A stretch of DNA of 64,000 nucleotides from Gerris lacustris (taxonomy: Eukaryota > Arthropoda > Insecta > Hemiptera > Gerridae): assembly GCA_951217055.1 (NCBI GenBank), contig OX578276.1, positions 18,583,430 through 18,647,429 on the forward strand, read 5' to 3'. The stretch's first letter is position 1; every line of letters begins with the position of its first letter. The notes under the pieces were generated by a model, which saw nothing but the letters and a program-made list of their open reading frames with translations, was not told the origin of the DNA and made no database searches. Shown piece after piece: positions 36,838 to 48,529 of the stretch. Made by a program: the position numbers and the translations under genes.

Positions 36838-37017
36838 ACCTCGAGAATAATGGATTATTATTCCCTAGTTGTAATTATCTCCCTCGGCTTCGCCTCGGGA
36901 ATTAAGATGCCTAATACCCTCGGCTTCGCCTCGGGATTTAGTTGCCTTGATTCCGTCGGCTTTGCCTCAGGAATCAACTCAGTCACGCGGGAAATAATAT
37001 CTTACATTATTCCCTAG
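36838..37017. repeat. Triple CTCGGCTTCGCCTCGG motif element
   Basis: Three spaced copies of the palindrome-like CCCTCGGCTTCGCCTCGGG (36882, 36919, and a diverged one at 36956), between ATTATTCCCTAG and a second ATTATTCCCTAG in direct orientation. Related text lies at 3570-3665. Confidence 0.5.
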
Positions 37018-37650
37018 GTGCATAAATAACTACTAAGGGACCTAAAAACGTGTAAATCCATCAAAATCAAATATAATCAATTTAATGAATAATATAAGTA
37101 TAATCAAATTAGTGTATTTCTAATTAGTAGCACGTATCAAAATTAAGTTACACCTTTACTTTAGCTTGAAGCTTGATAATGGTCCAACGAGGAAGTCGAC
37201 ATATTGTAAAATCAGGTAAGTCATTTTATTTCCTTTTAGACGCAACTACTAAAAAAATATTAATTTCGTTTTTTATAGCATCAACTTCAAAATGATTATC
37301 TAGGATTTCCGGTAAAGAACGCAACAAAAGATTGTTGAATGCTTATTAAATCAATATTTTTCCCCTTGTTGATATTGAATATCGATTTCACGCTTGTATA
37401 AATAATCAGCTGTACGTCTGCTTATTTTTTAAGATAAAAACTGCAGTGTGAAGAATTTGGAAGTATAATTATACAGGTCCCATGTCGAGATCTAATCCAT
37501 ATAGGTCTCGACCTTAAATAATATGATGGTTATTAAAAATCCTATTCATTTCCCAGTGGCGAAAAAACACAATTTTTCTTCAATATTAATATATTCGGCT
37601 TTTTGGCATTACGGTGTACAAAGTTTTCCAGGCAGTACGGATCACCAATT
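37018..37650. other. No recognised gene
   Basis: AT-rich spacer. Confidence 0.4.
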
Positions 37651-37651
37651 T

Positions 37652-38107
37652 TTGCTTCCGAGCTTAGCAAAGGTAACGGAAGCAATGTGACCGTTCTGAA
37701 GAACGAAACATTTTGATGTCTCCGATTTCAAACATTCCTAGACTATATAGAAATCCGTTTCAGACATCAGGGAACATTTTTGGTTCCGTGTCGGTCTGTC
37801 GCTAATTATTTGCGAACCAACATATCAGGCCATTGATGGTCCCATATAAGTTTCAATCTTGAGCGCGTTTGTTTCTCATCCTTATTTGCACCAACATACG
37901 TTTATTTACACCTATAGCTTCAAAAGTACTTATTTGATTTTTATGAAAAAAAGGATGATTTGCCGAAAGTAGCCCTCGGACAGACCCAGATTAATTTCAA
38001 CCGTCACGTCTGCGCTCTTTATATATTGCTAAATTGATACTTTAATTAATGTAAAAAATCAAAAAAATTTTGACAGATTAAATAAACGGGATAAAAATAG
38101 ACTGCCA
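37652..38107 (-). mobile_element. Family B copy sharing a TIR with its neighbour
   Basis: Starts GCTTCCGAGCTTAGCAAAGG and runs in reverse family order to GACTGCCAATT at 38100, which is also the left end of the next copy. The outer TIR on its left is missing. Confidence 0.7.
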
Positions 38108-38718
38108 ATTGATGTGGCACATAGCTTCCTCGTATGCTACAACGTACTTTATTGATTTTATACTTTTACAAGCCATTATTGTCTAATTTGTTTAATTGCT
38201 TCCCCCGTTTTTTTAATCTGTCAAAATTGTTTCTTTTTTTACATAAATTAAAGTATAAATTTAGCAAAAGTTAAAGAGTGCAGACGGTTCAAATTAATCT
38301 AGGGCTATCTGCGGGCTACTTTCGATAAACTACAAAAGTTTCATGCAAATCAAATAAGCACTTTTGAAGCTATAGGTGTAAATAAATGTATGCCTGTGCG
38401 CATGTGAAACTTATATGGGACCGAAAATGAGCTAATTATAACCTACCATCTAAATTTCATTAAAATCGGACATGTAGTTTTTAAGAAATGAATGACAGAC
38501 CGACACACAGACACGGAACCAAGAATGTTCCCTGATGTCTGAAACGGATTTCTGTCTTGGAGTTTTTGAAATGGGAGACCTAACATTTTTTCGCACTTCA
38601 GAACGATCACATAGCTTCCGTTACCTTCGGTAAGCTTGGAAGCAATAAATAAATTAGACAATAATGGCTTGTAAAGCATAAAATTAAGTGAAGCTATGTG
38701 CCACACTAATTGGCAGTC
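38100..38718 (+). mobile_element. Family B element, complete
   Basis: A 619-bp element. GACTGCCAATTGATGTGGCA at the left and the inverted TGCCACACTAATTGGCAGTC at the right continue inward as about 95-bp TIRs. The interior holds the family landmarks up to GCTTCCGTTACCTTCGGTAA. This copy defines the family. Non-coding. Confidence 0.8.
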
Positions 38719-39637
38719 ATTTTTGTTTTTGAAATAGATAATAGAAACCCCATTCAATTGTTGCTTTTATTATTTTTAGTGTAGTTTTTAAATATGGCAT
38801 CAAACATTTTATTTTTGGACCTGACGTTTCGTCAGCAGACGAATGTAAGGTTTAAACGACGAATGTACATTTTTTATATTTGTTTTCTAAAATTTTTTTT
38901 TTTTTTTAAATAAAGAAAAACTGTTTATAAAATGTCACAATTAAATTTTTCATCCACATTCAGGATCAGTCTATAAAACCGCTACAAATATCAGTTGACC
39001 TTATACAATATCAGTTTATAAAACCACCACCATTATTAGTTAAATATAATATAATATCAGTAGGTTAATAGATATAAGTAGGTTAATATTGGTTGTGAAT
39101 TCTTTAAAAAAAACCCTTATCTCCTTTTTTATTGAGTTGAAAGCAATGGAAAATTTGGGGTTCCTATTTAGAAAACACAAAACATATGAGAAAACATTTA
39201 ATTTCAGTCAAAAATCAGGTGACCGGGTTTTCACCAGAAAAAAGATAAATGGACTGATTAAGAGAATCATTTGCTTTTAGTTGTTGAGACAGCCTTGGAG
39301 GTTGAATTTCACTTTGTTGGGCTATTTCTCCAGTCAATGATCCTTGAATCCTAACTCTACAGCCCGCCAGGACATTCCTCTAGTACCTCAGGACACTCCT
39401 CTAGTGCCGCAGGACACTTCTCCTGGAATTCTCCGCTCTCCTTCCGATATGCATTTATAGAATCCTCCTTTTACCCGTCTATTTCTTCTTAAACAGCTTA
39501 AACGTACGATCCTCTAATAAAACAAGTTTTTACTCAAAAGTAAAATAATTTTGTACTCTCCAATTTATTTGATATCGAGTATTATAACAAATTTAAATAA
39601 TAAAAAAACAAATTAAACAGGTTGTTATTGTATACCT
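38719..39637. other. No gene seen; small 21-bp tandem repeat at 39363-39420
   Basis: CAGGACACTCCTCTAGTGCC-type units of 21 bp, about 2.7 copies, read QDTPLVP in one short frame of about 38 codons. The surrounding 150 bases are GC-richer than average. The origin is unknown. Confidence 0.4.
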
Positions 39638-39769
39638 TAGGTTAGAGGTCACGCCGGTATAGAACCTAATGAAATTGTAGATGATATTATGGCTAAAGAA
39701 TGTGGAACTAGCGAATATCTCGTAGTTATAAGGTGTTTAAAAAAGACGCGGCAATATTTAAGGAGGTGA
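39638..39769 (+). pseudogene. RNase H relic of a non-LTR retrotransposon
   Basis: In one frame the text reads VRGHAGIEPNEIVDDIMAKE, the signature of the C-terminal RNase H domain in non-LTR elements (pattern W-x-x-GH-x-G-x-x-x-NE-x-AD-x-x-A-K). A TAG at 39638-39640 sits where the conserved tryptophan is expected, consistent with a TGG to TAG change. The frame ends at a TGA near 39767. No reverse transcriptase is visible. The clade is not determined. Confidence 0.65.
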
Positions 39770-40649
39770 TTTCTCAGTTCATCTTATAAAAAGGAATTCC
39801 TATAAACATAAGGTTCCAAAATGCATTGATTCCAAAATACAGTGAGTAGAACACTGACTATTTTATAATTTCGATATTTTTTATAAAGCAACTTAAAAGA
39901 CAGCATATATGTCTCTTGAATTTAGATATGTTTCACTATCATAATTTTTAAAATATTTCACTGTATGGCTAAGGTCAATCTTAATGAAAAAAAAACGAAT
40001 TATGTCGATTACTTAAAACGTATGAGCACAAACTAAATTAAAATTAAATTCATAGTTTTGCCTCCGAGTGGCATAGTGATCATTTTGAACCACCATGAAT
40101 TTAAAATTTCCTAGAATCTCTCTCTCACAATAGGGAACTACTTGTATGGGAGGTGGTTAAATCCGTATTGAAATGGAATTAATTAATGAAAATTGTGCTG
40201 TTTTAATAACTTTTAATTTAATAATGTTAAGTGAGTTTTTGGGGGTATTTTTCATGATTTAGACCCAAATTTTATTTTACGATTTAGTCTCGTGATATGA
40301 TTTTTTAAACCACGTATGTCAAAATGTCTATGCGTATACAAATAGATACAAACTACAATAAGATTTATTTTAAAAACCACTTCTTTTGATTCGGTAAACC
40401 ATAAAATTTGCAGATAGTAAATCCATAAAAATATCAAAATCTAACAGTCGTAATTTCACGTTTGAGAGATCCATAATGTTCTCTATATAATAGTTCAGGT
40501 ATACTAAAATATATGCGGAATTAGGAATTCAAAAGTGTGAAAAAATCCTGGAATAACTTTTAAAATAAAGGTTATTTTTAAAAGGGTACAATTCATTGAT
40601 TAAGAAGGATCAAATTTTTATGAATTGAAAAAAGGCTTTATATGTTAGT
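39770..40649. other. AT-rich DNA with a diverged family A fragment
   Basis: At about 40250-40450 CTTCTTTTGATTCGGTAAAC...GTAAATCCATAAAAATATCA resembles the left part of family A on the - strand. Nothing else was recognised. Confidence 0.4.
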
Positions 40650-41097
40650 TACTACGTTCCCATGATGTTTAAATACGGATTGAATCCTAATTTGGGATTT
40701 AACAAGTTAGGTGTTTCCATAAGTAATAGTGAATCCGTATTCAATACGAAATAAAAAAACAAACTTTTTCTTGGTTACTTTTGTTAAAGGTTATGAATCG
40801 TTTTGTAACCTTCACCTATTATAACCATGCTTTTTATTACGTATTTTGACAGATTTGACTACAGTTTCTATAGAAATACACTAGGTTCGCTCACAACACC
40901 GCTCTGCGCATGTCAGGATCGAGTTACGTGTTTCCATGCAACCAAGATCCAGATACGATCCCAGAATTTAGTGGATTGTATCGGGATCGGGATCGTACTT
41001 AATCCGTTTTGAATCTAGGTTTCCATGGACACTTAGGATCTAAAAACTGTATTCTACCCGTATTCAATCTGTATTTAAACATCATGGAAACGTAGTA
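40650..41097. mobile_element. Family G TIR element (TACTACG type)
   Basis: A 448-bp element. The left end TACTACGTTCCCATGATG and the right end CATCATGGAAACGTAGTA extend as about 35-bp imperfect TIRs (TTTAAATACGGATTGAAT inward). If a T/A is added to each end, TAG flanks both sides, a possible 3-bp target duplication. The 61-codon frame inside is read-through. Confidence 0.75.
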
Positions 41098-41374
41098 ATA
41101 GGCAGATTCATTTCTTAGAGGTGATGTTAAATAGTAAAAATGTATCTAGATGAAGTGACATAGTAGAGTAGTCACTCCGTAGTAGTAGTAGTAGTAGTAA
41201 TCTAGTACTTCCTACTAGAACGGGTAGGACGAACCACTTGTTAGAACCTTGCAGTTAGGCTATCTTTTAGGCTCTTTTTACGCCCCAAGGTGGAGAGTTC
41301 CAGCTACTTCACACATCATAAATTTGTACATTGTACCGCCGAAGCGAGTATGGTGTGGTCATTAGTAAGCTATA

Positions 41375-41545
41375 CACTATACATATAAGCGTGGGGGAAG
41401 AGTGCCCCATAGGGGGTGTCCCTCGCCCTGTACTGTCCGAGATTCATAGATGCAATTCAGAGTATCATGGCCGGGGATCGAACCCAGACCTCGAATTATT
41501 GATAGCTGAGCGAGCGCCTTAAGCCGCTCGGCCACGCTGGCTCCC
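41375..41545 (-). repeat. tRNA-derived SINE-like element
   Basis: On the - strand 41544-41468 reads GCCAGCGTGGCCGAGCGGCT (A-box region) and later CTGGGTTCGATCCCCGG (T arm; 5-bp stem with one T-G), as in class II Ser/Leu tRNAs. The body continues to about 41375 (CCCCCACGCTTATATG). The acceptor arm is not intact, so this is a SINE or tRNA relic. Confidence 0.6.
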
Positions 41546-41773
41546 CTAAGACCGTAGTGGTAAGTAGAGAGGACATTTGGAGAGTGTTTCAGTGGTTTGC
41601 AAGTTATCAGGCTTTGCAGAGTGCAGATGCTCTTAGTATTTATTGAGTAAACTTTTCCAGATCAGTAATTTTAATTCTGTAGCAGCTGGCTGGTCTAAGA
41701 TGACATGAGAGTCAGAAGGAAATATTAAGGTTAACCTGATTTTATACTTGTATGTTGAGTGTATAGAAAAAGT

Positions 41774-42004
41774 GATACTTCTTTAGATTGTTACTCCCCT
41801 ATGATTTTAGAATATAAATGAGTGACTAAATAACTATGAAGACAAAGGGATGTTTAATCCAATGTACTTTGGGACAAAGGAATATCACATTTCTTTTTGA
41901 TGAGGAGAGTAACAGTCTAAAGAAGAACATTCCATACACCTTCTTTAGATTGTTACTCCCCTCTTTTTATTTTTATTAGGGGAGTAACTATCTAAAAAAG
42001 TGCC
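41774..42004. repeat. Family J dimeric foldback element, copy 2
   Basis: Same plan as 942-1190: outer CTTCTTTAGATTGTTACTCC / GGAGTAACTATCTAAAAAAG, plus an inner inverted pair. It shares AAAGGGATGTTTAATCCAAT-type interior text with copy 1. Confidence 0.7.
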
Positions 42005-43584
42005 AAAAAGGTATTGTGATGGTGCGGAAATTTGAGTTTTGATGAATTTATACTATTTAAGATCTCTTTTACAAAATGTCTGTTTGTTCTCTATATTAAA
42101 TGGAAGCCAAAAAATTATAACCGAAAAAGAAATAAAAATAATTATAACCGGTTATAATATTTAACAAAAGAAATAAAAATAATTATAACCCGTTATAATA
42201 TTTAACAAAAGAAAGAAAAATAATTATAGTTAAGCGGGGAAAAAACATAAAGTTACATTAAAACAGTATTCTCCTGCATTTATAAGAGGTTTCGAACTTC
42301 AACTAAGCAAATAATAAACAATTGTAGTTTTGTTTGAAATGAATCAAACAAGACAAAATCGTTCTACAGAATGACCACAAGGCTTCCGTTACCTTAAGTA
42401 AACTCGGAAGCAAAAGTTTAAATAAAATATGCATTTAAATAGTTGCCTGTTTCCGCAATGATTTTGTATTTATAATATAAAAGAAATAAAATGCAATTTT
42501 GATACAGAAAAAAGAGAATGGTTTAAGCGGAGTTCTAAATTTCAAATGACCTGTATCAACAGATCCATGACCACAGTCGTGAGGAAATTATCATTGAGGA
42601 AAAATAATTCCAACACCGACCTTGGATTCCTTTTATCTGTTTCTAGGTCTCGGTTTTGTGAAGAGCAATCATCCATTATTTTCGAATCATTTGTCGAATT
42701 TTTACGAGTATCCGTTACAAGAAACTATTTTTATTGTAAGATAAAACTATCTTCAGGTGGAAAACGGAGCCACCCAATGATTTATACAGTTGATCAATTA
42801 GAATGTTCTTATCTTTTTTTACTTTTACACTTTTAGTCTGAAAATCTTGAAAAAAATTGAAAAGGAAATAAATAATTTTAGTCGCTTTATCATCTTATTG
42901 AGTCTATAATTAAACATATTTTCTCCTCCTAAAAGAAATCTATTATAAATGATTTCATATTCATTTTCATTTATTCTTTTCTTTTGGTCTATCTAGTTCA
43001 AGAAAACTCGTAAAGAAAGAAAACATTTTCTACGAAAAAATGTTGATTTATGAATGTCCTATTTTCGTGATTTTTTCAATACAAAAGTTTATATTGATCA
43101 ATTAATGAAAAATCTGCCCGATAATAATAATAGTAATTTCTCTTATACAAAAATGATCACTTCGGCCAGTGTTACCATTTCTTAGTTATTTCGGGGTTTT
43201 CATGATTAGATTTAATTATTACTGAAAATATTACCAAAATTTACAGAAGAATACCTTCTAATTTTCTAGATTTTCTAATTTATAAAATTTTTTTATCAGT
43301 ATATTTAGTACGCCACCATTAAACTATTGGAGGCGTACACAACCATATTTAATAAAAGAAAACATGGAACGCGAACATTATTTACGCAATTAAGTCTGAT
43401 CTCCCCAAAACCAGCCCGTCATTATCTTCGATTTAGGCCTATATTTTAATATTTAATTTCAATAATATTTTCGTATTCTTACAATTGGATTATTTTTCAT
43501 TAAAAAGTATTATTAGCAAGAAGTATTAGCAGGAAAAACACCTTCATTATGTTTTGCCAGCATTATAGTCGCTAGAGACGCGTG
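42005..43584. other. No gene; 41-bp tandem repeat and family B scrap
   Basis: 42126-42215 has about 2.3 copies of a 41-bp unit (AATAATTATAACCGGTTATA). 42355-42420 is a family-B scrap (TTCCGTTACCTTAAGTAAAC). A 96-codon frame at 42546-42836 shows no recognised domain. Confidence 0.45.
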
Positions 43585-44670
43585 GAGGAAAACATCTTCA
43601 CCATTTTGTGCTTGCAATAGTCGCTAGAGGAATATAATGAATATCAAAATGCTTCAGCAGAAAAACACTTTCATCATTTTGTGCCTGCAATAGTCGCTAG
43701 AGGAATATAATGCATATCAAAATGCTTCAGCAGAAAAACACTTTCATCATTTTGTGCTTGCAATAGTCGCTAGAGGAATATAATGCATATCAAAATGCTT
43801 CAGCAGAAAAACACTTTCATCATTTTGTGCCTGCAATAGTCGCTAGAGGAATATAATGCATATCAAAATGCTTCAGCAGAAAAACACTTTCATCATTTTG
43901 TGCCTGCAATAGTCGCTAGAGGAATATAATGCATATCAAAATGCTTCAGCAAAAAAACACCTTCATCATTTTGTGCTTGCAATAGTCGCTAGAGACATGT
44001 GGAGAAAAACACCTTCATCATTTTGTGCATGCAATAGTCGCTTGAGACCTGTGGAGAAAAACACCTTCATCATTTTTCGCCAGCAATAGTCGCTTGAGAC
44101 CTGTGGAGAAATACATCTTCATCATTTTGTGCCTGCAGTAGTCGCTAGAGACATGTGGAGACAAACACCTTCATCATTTTTTTGCCAGCAATAGTAGCTT
44201 GAGACATGTAGAGAAATACATCTTCATCATTTTGTGCCTGCAGTAGTCGCTAGAGACATGTGGAGAAAAACACCTTCATCATTCTGTGCCTGCAATAGTG
44301 GCTAGAGACATGTGGAGAAAAACACCTTCATCATTTTTCGCCAGCAATAGTCGCTTGAGACCTGTGGAGAAATACATCTTCATCATTTTGTGCCTGCAGT
44401 AGTCGCTAGAGACATGTGGAGACAAACACCTTCATCATTTTTTTGCCAGCAATAGTAGCTTGAGACATGTAGAGAAATACATCTTCATCATTTTGTGCCT
44501 GCAGTAGTCGCTAGAGACATGTGGAGAAAAACACCTTCATCATTCTGTGCCTGCAATAGTGGCTAGAGACATGTGGAGAAAAACACCTTCATCATTTTGT
44601 GCCAGCAATAGTTGCTAGAGACATGTGTAGAAAAACAATTTAATTATTTTGTTCCAGCAATAGATGGGAT
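43585..44670. repeat. Satellite with 73-bp and 51-53-bp units
   Basis: Units share CTTCATCATTTTGTGCCTGC and AATAGTCGCTAGAG. From 43600 to about 43950 the unit is 73 bp (extra AATATAATGCATATCAAAAT), for example 43668 to 43741. After that it is 51-53 bp (ACATGTGGAGAAAAACAC). A five-unit block of 261 bp is duplicated (CATTTTTCGCCAGC at 44071 and 44332). Confidence 0.9.
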
Positions 44671-45819
44671 AGTATAGTAAAAGAACATAATTTAAAATGC
44701 ATTTTGTTAGAAGAAAAATAGAAGCAAAATAGCCAGAAATTCACATCCTGTAAACAGCATACTTGACCAAAACAATCTAGATTTTTCCTGATAAAAAAGA
44801 ATATATGTGTATGTATTTTAAATTAAATCTAATAAAAAAAATCAAAAAATCTTAAACAAGAATTATAAAATACCAAAAGATTCAAATCTTGATTAACACT
44901 TCACTGCTTAAAAAAAACAACAAGAAAATATTATAATAATAAACTTGAATACTCAAATACAATGGATACATAAATACAAGACCTGCAATTAAACTGAAAA
45001 TTAATAATTGTTAAATATTCATTTAAAAAACCAAAAAAGAAAAATCCTACATTTCCTATTTGGGGTTGTGGTGGAGAAGCCGACAATGGAAGGTACAGTG
45101 AGAACGACCTTGAAACAGTCCGGGACCTGTTTGAGTACATTCTCAGCCCATCCATCTTATGACCCTGCCCATTAATGGAAAAGATGCATCCATTTTAAAC
45201 TTTTATTAACCCCTAGTAATAATACTGTGCCCAAAAATGGACTCGAGATCAAATTGAAATTTTATTTCTATTAATTAGCTGATGATTGTTTTTTTTTGGA
45301 CTACGCGATGGAATGCAGACATAACAATAAGAACGGACTCAAGAGGAAATAAAAACATTACTTTTAATTACATTTCATAATAAAACATTTTTTTTTTAAA
45401 AGATATTATTTCTTATTAATTAACACTTTTTCTTATCATTAATTGTTTAATTTCTTTTATATTCTTATTCTTTATTTATACTTTCGATTATTTTCAACTT
45501 TCTTACATTGTTGTAATAGGTATAACCCAAGATATGAGTATTCAAGAGACAAAATTTTCTTATTTTTGGGTTTTCGAAAAAAACAAAACATTCATCTTAA
45601 AAAATCCTAATTTTTTTTATATGCAGTTTTAGTGTGGGTCGTTGAAGGGTTGTAATAAAAACAGGTTTTTACTTACATCTATATGTACAATAACGGCTAT
45701 ATTTTGCGTAAATTAAATTTAATCGTGAATTATTTGTGTCTTATTTTTATTATTCTTATTTCTTATAATTATTATCTAAATGTCTTAACAGAAGAATGAA
45801 ATTAAACTAAATTGTTTTT
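44671..45819. other. No recognised gene
   Basis: AT-rich. A 74-residue - strand frame at 44931-45155 matches nothing I know. Confidence 0.45.
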
Positions 45820-46345
45820 CCCCCTTTATTGATTTTATGCTTTTACACCATTATTGTCTAATTGGTTTAATTGTTTCCCCCGTTTTTTTAATCTGTCAAA
45901 ATTGTTTTGATACTTTACACGAATAAAAGTATCAATTTAGCAAAAAAGTTAAAGAGCGCAGACGGTTCAAATTAATCTGGGGCTATCTGCGGGTTACTTT
46001 CTACACACTATAAAAGTTTCATTCAAATCAGATAAGATACTTTTGAAGCTATAGGTGTAAATAAATGTTTGTTTGTGCGCATGTGGAAGAGAAACAAATA
46101 TGCGCAGAAGGATGAAACGTATGGGACCAACAATGGGCTAATTATGGCCTACCACCTAAATTTAATTAAAATTGGACGTGAAGTTTTTAAGATATGTTGG
46201 TTCGCAAAAATTGAACGACAGAAAGACAGACCGACAGACAGACACGGAACCAAAAATGTTCCCTGATGTCTGAAACGGATTTCTGTCTTGTAATTTTTGA
46301 AATCGGGGACATAAATTTTTTTCGTTCTTCAAGCGAGGTAGCTCC
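45820..46345 (+). mobile_element. Family B element, near-complete lacking outer TIRs
   Basis: Family landmarks in order: CCCCCGTTTTTTTAATCTGT, GCAGACGGTTCAAATTAATC, GGTTCGCAAAAATTGAACGA and CAAAAATGTTCCCTGATGTC. Ends at TTCGTTCTTCAAGCG. Confidence 0.7.
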
Positions 46346-46559
46346 GGTGTGGCCGTAGCCTTAAATAATGTGTTAGTCGTCTTATGTTTTTGCAGACGCA
46401 TGAAGTGATTTTATGAAATTTTAGGTTCATGATCAGTCGCACCCTTAGGGGTACGATATTCTGATTGTGAACCCAAGCGTAATCTAGAAATAAATTGCAT
46501 CTCTAAGTATGAGGGTGCTTATACCTCAAAGTATAGTGAGAAAAATTAAATTCAGAAGC

Positions 46560-46800
46560 GTTTATAATTAATAAATTCCAAGATGTAATTCATTTAAATA
46601 TAGATTTAACCGCATAAGTGAATATCTAGGGGGAAAATCTAGTTTATAAAAAAAAAATCGATAATTGCAAAGGGGAGAGTCTGAGTTCGATTCCCCTCCA
46701 GGGGAAGAATTCTTGCCATTGACAATGTTGGTGTAAAGTAAAATAATAATTAAATACAACCACAAAAATCCCGAAGCATAATTAACTAATAAAAACACCA
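46560..46800 (+). mobile_element. Family A right-half fragment
   Basis: ATAAGTGAATATCTAGGGGG, then the B-box-like GAGTTCGATTCCCC (46682-46695), then AAATACAACCACAAAAATCC. Confidence 0.6.
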
Positions 46801-47520
46801 GCAATATTATGAGAGTTTAGTGTGTGTTTGATCGTATTTTTTTTTTAATTTTCTATATTATTATAATAATAATATCTCCAGCTATTATTATTATATCTGA
46901 AAATATAGATGAAAGATGTAAAATAAAATTGGCACAATTAATATTAATGCCAATTTAATACAGTCATCAACTTCCGCCGGAATTCTTTACAAGGCCGAAA
47001 CCCGTTGTTGATTTTTTCAAAATGTACAATAAATTGCAGCGAGGAATTATCTTCAAGGTGTTTAGATTCTTGTTGCTTAAGGATATTTTTTAAAAACTTA
47101 GTAGAGTATTAAGGAGCTGGAATATCCTTTCTTTTGAGCCAGGATGATGATGGTTTTTAAAACACCGAGGAAAAGCAGGAAAAAACATGGTGAGTTAACG
47201 GGTCCTGCAGGATGTCGCTTCCTGCCTTGCGTCTAAGGATAATGGACTATTATCCTGGTGGACGCCTTTACATCTACCTCACAAGTTCACGTCTTGCAAC
47301 AGGTCAGATGTACCAAACTGTTTTTTGGTCATCATCGTCTAGCTTAAGATTCCTTTCCAAACCTATAAAACAAACATCTTATCCTTAAATGAATTAGTTT
47401 TTGATAATTTAGCATTTGTGAACTGTAACAGAGTAAATTTAGCTAAAGCTGTAGTAGCTATATATAAATACACTGTGAAGAGAAAAGATTGGAGACGCAT
47501 ACTTATTTTTGCAGGTTAGA
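46801..47520. other. No recognised gene
   Basis: Moderately GC-richer at 47140-47360 with a short hairpin (GGATAATGGACTATTATCC, near 47237), but no coding frame. Confidence 0.4.
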
Positions 47521-47760
47521 AATGGCTAGTGATGGTTGGAGGTGGGTAGAGGTGGTAAAATATGGATATAGGTAGTTAGTGGTGATTAGAGGTGGTTATA
47601 AGTGGTTAGTGGTGGATAGTGGTAGTTAGAGGTGGTTAGAGAAGAGTAGAGGTGGTCAGAGGTAGATAGAGGTGGTTAAATGTGAATATAGGTAATAGGT
47701 GGTTAAAGGTGGTTAGTGGTGGTTAGAGATGGTTAGAGATGGTGAAAAGTGGTTAGAAAG
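47521..47760 (+). repeat. GGTTAGAGG minisatellite, short array
   Basis: GGTGGTTAGAGGTGGTTA-type units of 9-12 bp with many variants, related to 8061-8765. Confidence 0.8.
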
Positions 47761-48525
47761 TGTTCCCGAACAAAACAGAGAAAAAGTGAACTTTTGAAAG
47801 TCACTCATTGAAGAGGGAGTAATTGAAAATAAGGGAATAATGAACTCTTATCACAGTGTTGCCCTAGATAAAGTGCAGGTAAAAATACATAATAAGTAAA
47901 TACACAATTTCATTTATTAACTTTTGTTTAATGTCTAAATTTATAATGTCATCTTAACACATATCATGTAACCACCACAACGGTTGTCATGGCGATTTAT
48001 CAGTAAAACAAAACAACAAGTTATTGGTAAAATAATAATTTCTAAATGCAGACTAAGTAATCCATATGTATATACATAAGTTGGCAATACTAATCACTAC
48101 ACAGCTCAGCTTCTTGCTGATTCACCCATCTATGATGATTCTTCATCTAGTAGTACTGAATTTAAAATAATTAATATCTATATAATTCAATTTTACGTTA
48201 ATAAACTAATTTAGTGAATTGTTAATATTATAGGTACCTAACTATTTTTTTTTTTTTTTAAATAAATATAATAATTCAGTAGATAAAATCTTGCACGTAA
48301 TTCGTGAGTAAAAATCAATTGTACCCTAGCGATATAATTAACTTATGGTTCCTTCAGTACCATTAATGGTAAGTTCATCGCTTCACTTACTTTACCTTCT
48401 TGGTAAGTAAATAACTATTTTAAGTGCCACTTATTTGGACTCACAACGTGTTAAGTGCGTAAGAAACTACACCGCACTGCTATGGTCTGTTTTAACAATA
48501 GGAATGGATTAGGCACACGCATTGC
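47761..48525. other. No recognised gene
   Basis: AT-rich spacer. Confidence 0.4.
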
Positions 48526-48529
48526 TTAA

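Noticed and set aside
42546..42836. 96-codon frame as a gene
   Set aside because: No recognisable domain, no repeat conservation and no splice context. Length is within chance expectation for this much sequence.
43585..44670. CRISPR-like array
   Set aside because: Units are contiguous tandem repeats without unique spacers, in a eukaryotic context.
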